Below are positions 50,382 to 59,726 of a stretch of DNA of 64,000 bases, piece by piece. Both the position numbers and the translations under genes were made by a program. Source of the stretch: Streptomyces sp. SAI-135 (GTDB lineage Bacteria; Actinomycetota; Actinomycetes; Streptomycetales; Streptomycetaceae); the NCBI RefSeq assembly GCF_029893805.1, contig NZ_JARXYP010000002.1:3844001-3908000 (forward strand), read 5' to 3'. A model generated the notes under the pieces. The model saw nothing but the letters and a program-made list of their open reading frames with translations, searched no databases and was not told the DNA's origin. Within the stretch, counting starts at the first letter, position 1. Each line of letters starts with the position of its first letter.

Positions 50382-51488
50382 TCAGCCGTCGAGCTCGGCG
50401 ATCTTCGCCGTGGACGGCTCGCGCCGCAGCTGCGCCGCCCGGGCGGTGAAGTCGGACTCGCGCAGCAGCCGCTGGACATTGCCCCAGGTCAGCAGTGCGA
50501 TGTCGGCTTCGTCCCAGCCGCGGCGCAGCAGCTCGGCGACGAGGTGCGGGTAACAGGAGGCGTCGCCGAGCTCCTGCGGGTGGGCCGTTCCGGCGTCGTA
50601 GGTGCCGGACAGGCCCACGCACTCGGCGCCGGCGACCGCGCGCACATGGTCAAGGTGGTCGGCGACGTCCCGGACCGTCGGACCGGTCTGCTCGGCGGTC
50701 AGCGGAACCATGCACAGCCCCTTGGCGGCACCCAGCCCGGCGAGCAGGTCGTCGGGCAGGTTGGCCGGGTGCGGGCGCAGCGCGCGGGCGGCGGAGCGGC
50801 TGAAGAGCACCGGCGCCTTGGACACCGCCAGGGCGCGGCGGATGGTGGCGTCGGAGGCGCCGGAGAGGTCGGCGAGGACGCCGAGCCTGTTCATCTCGCG
50901 CAGCACCTCCTCGCCGAACCGGGTGAGCCCCGCCGCGCTCGCCCAGGACACCCCGGTCAGGGTGAGGGCGCGCAGGCCGAGGGCGTGCAGGGAGCGCAGG
51001 ATGCCCAGCGAGTCGCCGAGGGCGGCGGCACCGGCCGGGCCGAGCAGGACGGCGGCGCGGCCGCAGTTGCGGGCGTCGGTGGCCTGTCCCGCGGTACGGG
51101 CCAGCCGCAGGCCCTCGGGATGGTTGCGTACGACCGTCTTGACCAGGTCGAGCTGTTCCAGGGTGGCGCCGACAGCCCTGTCCCCGTCGAGCCCCTCGGG
51201 CAGGTGCAGCGACCACATCAGGGCGCCCACGTGCCCCTCCCTGAGTCTGGGTACGTCCGTGTCCACCGCGCTCTCGCCGAGCTCCAGGTCGAACCAGGGC
51301 AGGTGCCGCAGGGCCCAGGGCAGACCGCTGTACCCGTCGGCGACGGGGTGCGCGGCGAGGAGGGCACGGGCGCGCTCCAGCAGCTCGGCGTCCGGGTCGG
51401 AGCCCGGGGCGCACAGCTCCGGCACGGTCCCGAAGAGCTGGGGCAGCTCTCCCACCTCGGGGTGCAGTTCGTCCTGGAGATCTGCCAT
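50382..51488 (-). CDS. M19 dipeptidase homologue without metal ligands
   Basis: 368 residues, homologous along its length to the intact dipeptidase that follows upstream, but every zinc-site residue is replaced. HxD at the N-terminus (HND in the paralogue) is YSG at 53-55; the bridging Glu of GAEGGHS is Ala in GPAGAAA; the His of VDLSHVA is Gly in ADLSGAS; the His of IFSHSSARAV is Arg in LFSRSAARAL; the Asp of GGDYDG is Thr in SGTYDA. The fold is otherwise kept, including PCYPHLVAELLRRGW-like and LTWGNVQRLL. Expected to be a non-catalytic pseudoenzyme. GGAG precedes the ATG at 51488. Confidence 0.85.
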   Translation of the reverse strand: MADLQDELHPEVGELPQLFGTVPELCAPGSDPDAELLERARALLAAHPVADGYSGLPWALRHLPWFDLELGESAVDTDVPRLREGHVGALMWSLHLPEGLDGDRAVGATLEQLDLVKTVVRNHPEGLRLARTAGQATDARNCGRAAVLLGPAGAAALGDSLGILRSLHALGLRALTLTGVSWASAAGLTRFGEEVLREMNRLGVLADLSGASDATIRRALAVSKAPVLFSRSAARALRPHPANLPDDLLAGLGAAKGLCMVPLTAEQTGPTVRDVADHLDHVRAVAGAECVGLSGTYDAGTAHPQELGDASCYPHLVAELLRRGWDEADIALLTWGNVQRLLRESDFTARAAQLRREPSTAKIAELDG

Positions 51489-51638
51489 GACGGGCTCCGT
51501 ACGTCGTGATCTTCCTGATCGCCGTACGGTCACCGTCGCACGGAGCGCGGGGGGCTTCCTGGTGGGCGGGGCGTTCGGGGGTACGCGGGTGCGGGCTCCC
51601 CGGGCCGCCCCGGCCACCAGGTCAGGGTGCCCGGACGC

Positions 51639-52826
51639 TCAGGCGTCCAGCTGCGTGATCGTCGCGTTGGACGGGCCCCGGGTGGCTTGGAGGTCCCGGG
51701 AGACGTCCTCCGCCGCGCTCAGCACGCGTACCGCGTTCTGCCAGGTGAGCTTGGCGAGGTCGGTGCGGGACCAGCCGCGGTCGAGGAGTTCGGCGATCAG
51801 GTTCGGGTAGCCCGAGACGTCGTTCAGGCCGTCCGGGGTGAACGCCGTGCCGTCGTAGTCGCCGCCGATGCCGATGTGGTCCACGCCGGCCACCTCGCGC
51901 ATGTGGTCCAGGTGGTCGGCGACCGTCGAGACCGTGGCGACCGGACGCGGGGTGCGCTCCTCGAAGGCACGGTGCACCCGCATCGCCTCGGGGGTGGTCG
52001 CGAGGTGGTGGAAGCCGTGCTCGCGCATGTTCTCGTCGGCCGCGGCCGTCCAGTCGACGGCGGCCTGGAGGACGAACTTCGGGACGAAGGTGACCATGGC
52101 CATGCCGCCGTTGGACGGGAGGCGTTCCAGGACGTCGTCCGGGATGTTGCGCGGGTGGTCGCACACGGCCCGCGCGGAGGAGTGGGAGAAGATCACCGGC
52201 GCGAGCGTGGCGTCGAGTGCGTCCCGCATGGTCGTCGCCGCCACGTGCGAGAGGTCCACGAGCATGCCCTCGCGGTTCATCTCCCGGACCACCGCGCGGC
52301 CGAAGGCGGAGAGCCCTCCGACGCCGGGCTCGTCCGTCGCCGAGTCCGCCCAGTCCACGTTGTCGTTGTGGGTGAGGGTCATGTAGCGCACGCCGAGCGC
52401 GTACAACGCGCGTAGCGTGGCGAGGGAGTTGGCGATGGAGTGGCCGCCCTCGGCGCCCATGAGGGATGCGATACGGCCCTCCGCGCGCGCCGCCTCCATG
52501 TCCGCGGCGGTGAGCGCGGGCCGCAGCGTCCCGGCGTACCGCGCCTGGAGCTGGCGTACGCAGTCGATCTGTTCCAGGGTCGCCGGGACCGCGTCGGGCA
52601 GGTCGGAGCGTACGTACACCGACCAGTACTGCGCGCCGACCCCGCCGGCGCGCAGCCGCGCCAGGTCGGTGTGCAGGTGGGCCGACTGGTCCGTGGCGAT
52701 GTCCCGGGCGTCGAGGTCGTAGCGGACCTGTTCGCGCAGCGCCCACGGGAGGTCGTTGTGGCCGTCGACGACCGGGAACTCACGCAGGAGTTCCCGGGCG
52801 CTCTCCAGCCGGTCCACGGCGGTCAC
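51639..52826 (-). CDS. Dipeptidase, membrane dipeptidase family M19
   Basis: A 395-residue binuclear zinc dipeptidase. All ligands are present: His23 and Asp25 in VVDGHNDLPWALR, Glu126 in LMGAEGGHSI, His194 in VDLSHVAATTM, His215 in IFSHSSARAVCDHPRN, and the Asp of GIGGDYDG. No signal peptide, so probably cytosolic. It hydrolyses dipeptides, possibly with D-residues or beta-lactams as in renal dipeptidase. The ATG overlaps the purE stop by 4 bp, so it is the last gene but one of a purK-purE-dipeptidase unit. Confidence 0.93.
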   Translation of the reverse strand: MTAVDRLESARELLREFPVVDGHNDLPWALREQVRYDLDARDIATDQSAHLHTDLARLRAGGVGAQYWSVYVRSDLPDAVPATLEQIDCVRQLQARYAGTLRPALTAADMEAARAEGRIASLMGAEGGHSIANSLATLRALYALGVRYMTLTHNDNVDWADSATDEPGVGGLSAFGRAVVREMNREGMLVDLSHVAATTMRDALDATLAPVIFSHSSARAVCDHPRNIPDDVLERLPSNGGMAMVTFVPKFVLQAAVDWTAAADENMREHGFHHLATTPEAMRVHRAFEERTPRPVATVSTVADHLDHMREVAGVDHIGIGGDYDGTAFTPDGLNDVSGYPNLIAELLDRGWSRTDLAKLTWQNAVRVLSAAEDVSRDLQATRGPSNATITQLDA

Positions 52827-53344
52827 TTGCCGAAGCCGAAGCCGTTGGAGCCCTCGACCTTGGACCGCAGGCGCTTGCCCTTCTCGGTGGCCTGGTCGTT
52901 GAGTTCCTGCTGGAACTCCCGCATGCGGCCGAGGAGTTCCTCGTCGTGCGCGGCGAGGATGCGGGCCGCGAGGAGACCGGCGTTGCGGGCGCCGCCGACG
53001 GAGACGGTCGCGACGGGGACGCCGGCCGGCATCTGCACGATGGAGAGCAGCGAGTCCATGCCGTCGAGGTACTTCAGCGGCACCGGGACGCCGATCACCG
53101 GGAGGGGGGTGACGGAGGCGAGCATGCCGGGCAGGTGGGCGGCACCGCCCGCGCCCGCGATGATCGCCTTCAGGCCCCGCTCGGCCGCCTGCTCGCCGTA
53201 CGCGATCATCTCGCGCGGCATGCGGTGCGCGGAGACGACGTCGACCTCGTACTCGATCTCGAACTCGTCGAGGACCTGGGCGGCGGCCTCCATGACGGGC
53301 CAGTCGGAGTCCGACCCCATGACGATGCCTACAACGGGGCTCAT
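52823..53344 (-). CDS. purE: N5-carboxyaminoimidazole ribonucleotide mutase
   Basis: Rearranges N5-CAIR to CAIR in purine synthesis. 173 residues with the class I signature VGIVMGSDSDWPVMEAA, VVSAHRMPREMIAYG, and IIAGAGGAAHLPGMLAS. Its start overlaps the purK stop and its stop overlaps the dipeptidase start, each by 4 bp (ATGA), giving tight coupling. The C-terminal ~25 residues are a charged extension. Confidence 0.96.
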   Translation of the reverse strand: MSPVVGIVMGSDSDWPVMEAAAQVLDEFEIEYEVDVVSAHRMPREMIAYGEQAAERGLKAIIAGAGGAAHLPGMLASVTPLPVIGVPVPLKYLDGMDSLLSIVQMPAGVPVATVSVGGARNAGLLAARILAAHDEELLGRMREFQQELNDQATEKGKRLRSKVEGSNGFGFGK

Positions 53345-54480
53345 TCGGTGATCGTGCCTCTCAAGTAGCCGGCAGCGTGACGTGCGCGTTCGAGAACGTC
53401 GTCCAGGTCGTCGCCGTAGGTGTTGACGTGGCCGACCTTGCGTCCGGGCTTCACGTCCTTGCCGTACATGTGGATCTTCAGCTTGGGGTCGCGGGCCATG
53501 CAGTGCAGGTACGCGGAGTACATGTCGGGGAAGTCGCCGCCGAGGACGTTGACCATGACGGTCCACTGGGCGCGGGGGCGCGGATCGCCGAGCGGGAGGT
53601 CGAGGACGGCCCGGACGTGGTTGGCGAACTGCGAGGTGATCGCGCCGTCCTGGGTCCAGTGGCCCGAGTTGTGCGGGCGCATCGCGAGTTCGTTGACGAG
53701 GATGCGGCCGTCGCGGGTCTGGAACAGCTCGACGGCGAGGTGGCCGACGACGTCCAGTTCCTTGGCGATGTTGAGGGCCATCTCCTCGGCCTTGAGGGCG
53801 AGCGCCTCGTCCAGGTCGGGGGCCGGGGCGATCACGGTGTCGCAGACGCCGTTGACCTGCTGGGACTCGACGACCGGGTAGGCGACGGCCTGGCCGTGCG
53901 GCGACCGTACGACGTTGGCGGCGAGCTCGCGGACGTAGTCGACCTTCTCCTCGGCGAGGACGGGGACACCGGCCCGGAAGGGGTCGGCGGCCTCCTCGGC
54001 CGAGTCGACGACCCACACGCCCTTGCCGTCGTAGCCGCCGCGGACGGTCTTGAGGACGACGGGGAAGCCGTCGCCCTCCGCCGCGAAGGCTGCCACGTCC
54101 TCGGGATCGCTGACGATCCGGTGCCGTGGGCACGGCACGCCGATCGCGTCGAGCCGCGCGCGCATCACGCCCTTGTCCTGGGCGTGCACGAGCGCGTCGG
54201 GGCCGGGGCGCACGGGGATGCCGTCCGCCTCCAGGGCTCTGAGGTGCTCGGTGGGTACGTGTTCGTGATCGAAGGTGATCACATCGCACCCGCGCGCGAA
54301 CTCACGCAGCGTGTCGAGGTCGCGGTAGTCGCCGATGACGACATCGCTCACCACCTGCGCCGCGGAATCCTGAGGGGTGTCACTGAGAAGCTTGAACCTG
54401 ATGCCGAGCGGGATGCCTGCCTCGTGTGTCATACGCGCGAGCTGGCCCCCGCCGACCATGCCGACTACCGGGAACGTCAC
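53341..54480 (-). CDS. purK: 5-(carboxyamino)imidazole ribonucleotide synthase
   Basis: ATP-grasp enzyme that carboxylates AIR to N5-CAIR, the substrate of PurE. 379 residues: VVGMVGGGQLARMTHEAG at the start, FDHEHVPTEHL, the ATP-grasp loop VVLKTVRGGYDGKGVWVV, and LVNELAMRPHNSGHWTQDG with the metal-binding Glu and Asn. The GTG at 54480 starts directly at the Rossmann strand; upstream codons to 54579 lack family character. Confidence 0.95.
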   Translation of the reverse strand: MTFPVVGMVGGGQLARMTHEAGIPLGIRFKLLSDTPQDSAAQVVSDVVIGDYRDLDTLREFARGCDVITFDHEHVPTEHLRALEADGIPVRPGPDALVHAQDKGVMRARLDAIGVPCPRHRIVSDPEDVAAFAAEGDGFPVVLKTVRGGYDGKGVWVVDSAEEAADPFRAGVPVLAEEKVDYVRELAANVVRSPHGQAVAYPVVESQQVNGVCDTVIAPAPDLDEALALKAEEMALNIAKELDVVGHLAVELFQTRDGRILVNELAMRPHNSGHWTQDGAITSQFANHVRAVLDLPLGDPRPRAQWTVMVNVLGGDFPDMYSAYLHCMARDPKLKIHMYGKDVKPGRKVGHVNTYGDDLDDVLERARHAAGYLRGTITE

Positions 54481-54657
54481 GGCACCAGGGTATCGGTCGC
54501 GCCACGGCGGCTGGATTCCGCGCCTGTTTCCGGTCCTCTTACCAGCTTGGTCCCTGTGTGTGAGTTCATCCACAGGCAACTGGTATGGGGGGTGGTTAGC
54601 ATGGCTTGGTTGACGAAATCACTCGACTGACCGACCCGACTGGGGGACTGTACAACC

Positions 54658-55176
54658 ATGGGACATGGTTCCTCAGGGCTGCGGAGGATCGTCCGCGAGA
54701 TCGCCAAATTCGGCGCGGTCGGCGGCGCGGGGCTGCTCGTCAACCTCCTCGTCTTCAACGTCGTCCGGCATCTCACCGACCTTCCGGTGGTCCGGGCGAG
54801 CGTGATCGCGACGGTCGTGTCGATCGTCTTCAACTACATAGGGTTCCGTTACTTCACTTACCGCGACCGCGACAAGAGCGGCCGCACGAAGGAACTCACC
54901 CTGTTCCTGCTGTTCAGCGTGGTCGGCCTGGTCATCGAGAACGGCATCCTGTACACCGCGACCTACGCCTTCGGCTGGGACAGCCCGCTCCAGAGCAACA
55001 TCTTCAAGTTCGTCGGCATCGGCATCGCCACGCTCTTCCGCTTCTGGTCCTACCGCAGCTGGGTCTTCAGGACCCTCCCCGCCCGCGAGGCGGTGGCGAG
55101 CGCGGAGTCCTTCCTGGAGGAGGCGGAGCAGGCAGCGACCCGAAAGCCGCCCCGCCCCAGACAGCGAGTCCTCTGA
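54658..55176 (+). CDS. GtrA family membrane protein
   Basis: 172 residues, four transmembrane helices (about 16-38, 44-66, 82-101, 112-132) with the family motif FNYIGFRYFTYRD and a C-terminal RFWSYRSWVF. GtrA proteins are thought to flip or carry polyprenyl-linked sugars for O-antigen or wall glycosylation. A cytosolic charged tail follows. It diverges from purK. It may act with the glycosyltransferases and LCP enzymes in this window, though not adjacent. Confidence 0.88.
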   Translation: MGHGSSGLRRIVREIAKFGAVGGAGLLVNLLVFNVVRHLTDLPVVRASVIATVVSIVFNYIGFRYFTYRDRDKSGRTKELTLFLLFSVVGLVIENGILYTATYAFGWDSPLQSNIFKFVGIGIATLFRFWSYRSWVFRTLPAREAVASAESFLEEAEQAATRKPPRPRQRVL

Positions 55177-55862
55177 CTCGACCTGAGGGACCTCACCGGC
55201 ACTCGCCCCTGGCCATCCCCAGCCGACTCCGCCAGGTCCTGGACCCCGGGCCACCATGTCCGACCGCGCCCCGACCCGAGGCTGAACCGACAGCACCCCA
55301 CGCGACCACCGTCAGCCCCACAAGGCCCCTGGCCCTGGCCCTGGCCGAGAGCGCCCCGCCCCGAACGGCCGGGCCCCCGACACCGGTCCCACCAGCGGCT
55401 GACCCGGCGCCTGAGCCCAGATCACCCCCCGGGACGACCACCGCCGGCCCCACCACGTCCTGCGCGGCAGCGCCCCGCCCCGGACCACCGGCCCCCCGAC
55501 ACCGATCCCGCCAGCACTTGACCCCAGCCTGAGCCCAGATCCCCCGGGACAACCACCCTCGACCTCCGCCAAGCCCCAGGCCCGAGTCCGACCGACTCCC
55601 AGCCCCGAGCCTGAGCCGGGAGCAGCCCCAGACGACCACGCCCGACTCCGGCAGGCCCCCCGGACACCGATCCGAACAGCGCCCGGTCCGAGGCTGGGTC
55701 TGCGGCATCGCCGGACGGGCAGCATCGGCTCTGCCAAGTCGCCGGCCTGGATGCTCGGCCCCGGGCCACCGGGTCCCACCTGTGCCGGGACCGGGTTTCC
55801 CCGGCCGCTGTCAGTCTCCGCCAGGGGTGGGCGGGCGCCGGCCCACCCCTGGCTCGCGCAGC
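55177..55862. repeat. Non-coding gap with ~119-bp imperfect repeat
   Basis: No supported gene in 686 bp. AGCGCCCCGCCCCG starts copies at 55350 and 55469; each continues with GGGCCCCCGACACCG-type and CTGAGCCCAGATC phrases, giving two imperfect copies of about 119 bp. A third, weaker version may extend to ~55690. Minus-strand open frames across it have no ribosome-binding sites. Confidence 0.6.
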
Positions 55863-57137
55863 TCACCGCACCGTCGGCTCGTCCTCGTCCGTTGCGGGGG
55901 ACTTCAGGGGGGTGCGGGAGAGGAACAGGCCGAAGACCGGGGGCTGGGCCTGGAGCATCTCCAGGCGGCCGCCGTCGGCCTCCGCCAGGTCGCGGGCGAC
56001 CGCGAGGCCGATGCCCGTGGAGTTGCGGCCGCTGATCGTGCGCTCGAAGATGCGGGCGCCGAGGTCGGCCGGGACGCCGGGCCCCTCGTCGGTGACCTCG
56101 ATGACGGCCTGGTTGCCGGTGACGCGGGTGCGCAGCGCCACCGTGCCGCCGCCGTGCATGAGGGAGTTCTCGATCAGCGCGGCCAGGACCTGGGCGACCG
56201 CGCCCGGGGTGCCGACCGCCGTGAGGTGCCGTTTGCCCGAGCTCACGATCGCCCGGCCCGCACTGCGGTACGCCGGCCGCCACTCCGCGAGCTGCTGCTG
56301 GATGACCTCGTCGAGGTCGAAGGTGACCGCGTTGCCGGCCCGGGGGTCGCGGGAGTTCGTCAGCAGCCGTTCGACCACGTCCGTCAGCCGCTCCACCTGG
56401 GTCAGCGCGACGTTCGCCTCTTCCTTCACCGTGTCCGGGTCGTCGGTGAGGGTGATCTCCTCCAGCCGCATCGACAGGGCGGTCAGCGGGGTCCGGAGCT
56501 GGTGGGAGGCGTCGGCCGCCAGCCGCCGTTCGGCGGTCAGCATGCGTGCGATGCGCTCGGCGGAGGAGTCCAGCACGTCGGCGACCCGGTCGAGCTCGGG
56601 GACGCCGTAGCGCTTGTGCCGCGGGCGCGGGTCGCCGGAGCCGAGGCGTTCCGCGGTCTCGGCGAGGTCGGTCAGCGGCGAGGCCAGCTTGTTGGCCTGG
56701 CGGATCGCGAGGAGCACCGCGGCGATCACCGCGAGCAGCGCCACCAGCCCGATGATCAGGAGCGTACGGCCGACCTCGCGGGTCACCGAGGAGCGCGGCT
56801 CCTGCACGGTGACCGTCTCGCCCTCCTCGCCCCTCTCGGTGGAGCTGATGACCTCGCCGGAGGGCTTCGCGCCGACCTCGATCGGGTCCTTACCCGGGAT
56901 CCGGATCACGGCGTACCGTTCCTGCGCGACCTGGTCGCGCAGGATCTCCGCCGTCACGTCCTCCGCGGCGAACAGCCTGCTGTCCACGATCCCGGTCAGC
57001 CGGATCGCCTCGGAGTCGACCCGCTCCTGGGCGCTGTTGCTGATGGTGCGGGTCTCGACGATGACGAGGGAGACGCCGAAGACGGCGATCACCACGAGCA
57101 CCACGGCGAGCGTGGACTGGATCAGTCGACGGCGCAT
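55863..57137 (-). CDS. Sensor histidine kinase
   Basis: 424 residues. TM1 about 5-28, extracytoplasmic sensor domain about 29-122, TM2 about 125-145, HAMP 146-200, HisKA with phospho-acceptor His212 in ADASHQLRTPLTAL, and HATPase with IENSLMHGGG, VTDEGPGVP and GIGLAVARDLAE. It lies 39 bp downstream of its response regulator on the same strand. The stimulus is unknown; the sensor domain is short and without cofactor motifs. Confidence 0.93.
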   Translation of the reverse strand: MRRRLIQSTLAVVLVVIAVFGVSLVIVETRTISNSAQERVDSEAIRLTGIVDSRLFAAEDVTAEILRDQVAQERYAVIRIPGKDPIEVGAKPSGEVISSTERGEEGETVTVQEPRSSVTREVGRTLLIIGLVALLAVIAAVLLAIRQANKLASPLTDLAETAERLGSGDPRPRHKRYGVPELDRVADVLDSSAERIARMLTAERRLAADASHQLRTPLTALSMRLEEITLTDDPDTVKEEANVALTQVERLTDVVERLLTNSRDPRAGNAVTFDLDEVIQQQLAEWRPAYRSAGRAIVSSGKRHLTAVGTPGAVAQVLAALIENSLMHGGGTVALRTRVTGNQAVIEVTDEGPGVPADLGARIFERTISGRNSTGIGLAVARDLAEADGGRLEMLQAQPPVFGLFLSRTPLKSPATDEDEPTVR

Positions 57138-57176
57138 GTCCTCTTACCTGTTACGTGCCGGACGGCGACCCGGGGT

Positions 57177-57854
57177 TCAGCTCTTCTCGAAGCGGAAACC
57201 CACTCCTCGTACCGTCGCGATGTACCGCGGGTTGGCCGCGTCGTCGCCGAGCTTCTTGCGGAGCCAGGAGATGTGCATGTCGAGCGTCTTGGTCGACGAC
57301 CACCACGTGGTGTCCCAGACCTCGCGCATGAGCTGGTCCCGGGTCACCACCCGGCCGGCGTCCCGCACCAGAACCCGCAGCAGGTCGAACTCCTTGGCCG
57401 TGAGCTGGAGTTCCTCGTCGCCCATCCACGCCCGGTGCGACTCGACGTCGATCCGTACCCCGTGGGTGGCCGGCGGCTGCGCCGGCTCGGCCGCCCCGCG
57501 CCGCAGCAGGGCCCGGACCCGGGCGAGCAGCTCGGCGAGTCGGAAGGGCTTGGTGACGTAGTCGTCGGCGCCCGCGTCGAGACCGACGACGGTGTCCACC
57601 TCGTCGGCGCGGGCGGTCAGGATGAGGATCGGTACGGCGTGGCCCTCGGCGCGCAGTCGGCGGGCCACCTCGAGGCCGTCCATGCCGGGCAGACCCAGGT
57701 CGAGGACGACCAGGTCGATACCGCCCTGCATTCCGGCGTCGAGTGCGGTGGGTCCGTCCTCGCGCACCTCGACCTCGTACCCTTCCCGGCGCAGGGCGCG
57801 GGCCAGCGGCTCCGAAATGGACGCATCGTCCTCGGCGAGCAGTACACGGGTCAT
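57177..57854 (-). CDS. OmpR/PhoB-family response regulator
   Basis: 225 residues. Receiver domain with acidic pair D9-D10, phospho-acceptor D52 in LVVLDLGLPGMDG, and DDYVTKPF carrying the conserved Lys. Winged-helix DNA-binding domain (about 130-225) with LTAKEFDLLRVLVRDAGRVV and MHISWLRKKLG. Partner of the following sensor kinase. Targets unknown; the POT transporter gene diverges from it across 297 bp and is a candidate. Confidence 0.95.
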   Translation of the reverse strand: MTRVLLAEDDASISEPLARALRREGYEVEVREDGPTALDAGMQGGIDLVVLDLGLPGMDGLEVARRLRAEGHAVPILILTARADEVDTVVGLDAGADDYVTKPFRLAELLARVRALLRRGAAEPAQPPATHGVRIDVESHRAWMGDEELQLTAKEFDLLRVLVRDAGRVVTRDQLMREVWDTTWWSSTKTLDMHISWLRKKLGDDAANPRYIATVRGVGFRFEKS

Positions 57855-58151
57855 GAGCTGATGGTAGACCGCTCTTCAAAGATGCTGGGGTGTGATCGCA
57901 ACCCAGTGGTTCTTACCTTTCGTGGATCCGGTGTGAACCTGTGACTATGCGGTGCCAATCCTGTAGGGACCTTAGAAACCAGGTGTACGGTTCCACGGGC
58001 ACCTGTGATTCACATCTCAAGTCCTTCCATTTCCGTCGGTAGCCTGACGTATGGTGCATTCAATGCCTGTCGCATCGTGGGGACCTTTGGCGCGTATCCG
58101 TCGCTGAAGGTCTCTTTTGTGTGCGGTAATCCCCACCAGCAAGGAACGACC

Positions 58152-59648
58152 ATGGCGTCCAGCCTGACGAAGGACTCGGTGACTCCGGGCACCCCCGGTT
58201 CCGACACAGCCTTCTTCGGCCACCCCCGCGGACTGGCCACACTCTTCATGACCGAGATGTGGGAGAGGTTCTCCTACTACGGCATGAGGGCTCTGCTCCC
58301 GCTGTACCTCGTCGCCCCGGGCGGCCTGCACCTCAGCGCCGCGACCGCGACCGCGATCTACTCCGTGTACGTGTCGCTGGTGTACCTGCTCGCGATGCCG
58401 GGCGGCTGGTTCGGCGACCGCGTGTGGGGTCCCCGGAAGACCGTCGCCGTCGCCGGTGCCGTGATCATGCTCGGTCACCTCACCCTGGCCCTGCCCTCCT
58501 CGGGCACCTTCTACGCCGGCCTCGGCCTGGTCGCGATCGGTTCCGGTCTGCTGAAGGCCAACATCTCCACGATGGTCGGCCACCTCTACGAGGGCCCGGA
58601 CGATCCCCGCCGCGACGGCGGCTTCACGGTCTTCTACATGGGCATCAACCTCGGTGCCTTCGCCGCCCCGCTGGTCATCGGCACCATCGGCGAGAACGTC
58701 AACTGGCACCTGGGCTTCGCGCTCGCCGCCCTCGGCATGGCCCTGGGCCTCGCCCAGTTCCTGATCGGCAGCCGCCACCTGGCCGACCGCTCCAGCGTCG
58801 TCCCGACGCCGCTGTCCGACGCGGAGAAGTCCGCCACCCTGCGCAAGGCCGCGATCTGGGCCGGCATCGCCGTCGTCTTCTACGCGATCGTCGGCTTCAC
58901 CGGCCACTACACGCTGAACTGGATCCTGGTCCCGCTGACCCTGCTCGGCGTGATCATCCCGGTGATGGTCCTGGTCAACATCAAGCGGGACAAGGACCTG
59001 GACCGCACCGAGCAGAAGTCGATGTCCGCGTACATCTGGTTCTTCGTCGCCGCGGCCGTCTTCTGGATGATCTACGACCAGGGCGGCTCGACCCTGTCGA
59101 TCTTCGCGGACTCCTCCGCCGAGAACAGCGTCCTCGGCTGGACGTTCCCGGTCTCCTGGTACCAGTCGGTCAACCCCGTCCTCATCATGGCCCTGGCCCC
59201 GGTCTTCGCCTGGTTCTGGCTGGCGCTGAACCGGCGTGGCAAGGAGCCGAGCACGGCTGTGAAGTTCGCCTCCGGTCTGGTGCTCGTCGGTGCGTCCTTC
59301 TTCCTGTTCCTCGCGCCGCTGTCCATCGCGGAGGGTGGCCACAAGGCCGCCGCGCTGTGGCTGGTCGCGATCTACTTCGTGCAGACCGTGGGTGAGCTGC
59401 TGCTGTCGCCGGTGGGTCTGTCGGTGACCACGAAGATGGCCCCCGCGAAGTACGCCTCGCAGATGATGGGCGTGTGGTTCCTCGCGGTCACCGCCGGTGA
59501 CGCGACGACCGGACTCCTCTCCATCGCCGGGGTCGACCTCAACAAGACCGGGATCGTCGCCCTGGAGGCGACGCTCGCCGTTCTCGCCGGTGTCGCGGTG
59601 TGGATGTACCGCAACCGGGTCAAGGAGCTCATGGGCAGCGTGCGCTGA
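58152..59648 (+). CDS. POT family di/tripeptide transporter
   Basis: 498 residues, 14 or so helices, proton-coupled oligopeptide transporter (PTR2/POT). N-terminal cytosolic MTEMWERFSYYGMRALLPL holds the ExxERFxYY proton site motif; GGWFGDRVWGPRKTV and FYMGINLGAFAAPLV are family signatures; LSPVGLSVTTKMAP lies in the C-terminal half. AAGGA precedes the ATG at 58152. It is divergent from the two-component system. Confidence 0.94.
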   Translation: MASSLTKDSVTPGTPGSDTAFFGHPRGLATLFMTEMWERFSYYGMRALLPLYLVAPGGLHLSAATATAIYSVYVSLVYLLAMPGGWFGDRVWGPRKTVAVAGAVIMLGHLTLALPSSGTFYAGLGLVAIGSGLLKANISTMVGHLYEGPDDPRRDGGFTVFYMGINLGAFAAPLVIGTIGENVNWHLGFALAALGMALGLAQFLIGSRHLADRSSVVPTPLSDAEKSATLRKAAIWAGIAVVFYAIVGFTGHYTLNWILVPLTLLGVIIPVMVLVNIKRDKDLDRTEQKSMSAYIWFFVAAAVFWMIYDQGGSTLSIFADSSAENSVLGWTFPVSWYQSVNPVLIMALAPVFAWFWLALNRRGKEPSTAVKFASGLVLVGASFFLFLAPLSIAEGGHKAAALWLVAIYFVQTVGELLLSPVGLSVTTKMAPAKYASQMMGVWFLAVTAGDATTGLLSIAGVDLNKTGIVALEATLAVLAGVAVWMYRNRVKELMGSVR

Positions 59649-59681
59649 CCCGACGAGCACCGAGCGCTGCAACCGCGGGAC

Positions 59682-59704
59682 GCCGGATCCTGGTGGATCC
59701 CGGC
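59682..59704. terminator. Terminator between convergent POT and surface-protein genes
   Basis: GCCGGATCC, loop TGGT, GGATCCCGGC: a 9-bp stem with one bulged base, 34 nt after the POT stop and 23 nt past the stop of the convergent surface-protein gene. Confidence 0.65.
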
Positions 59705-59726
59705 GCCCCGTGCGTTTCCCGCGCCC

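Noticed and set aside
55782..57944. 720-codon plus-strand frame antisense to the two-component system
   Set aside because: It mirrors third-codon GC bias of the minus-strand kinase and regulator, whose motifs are complete.
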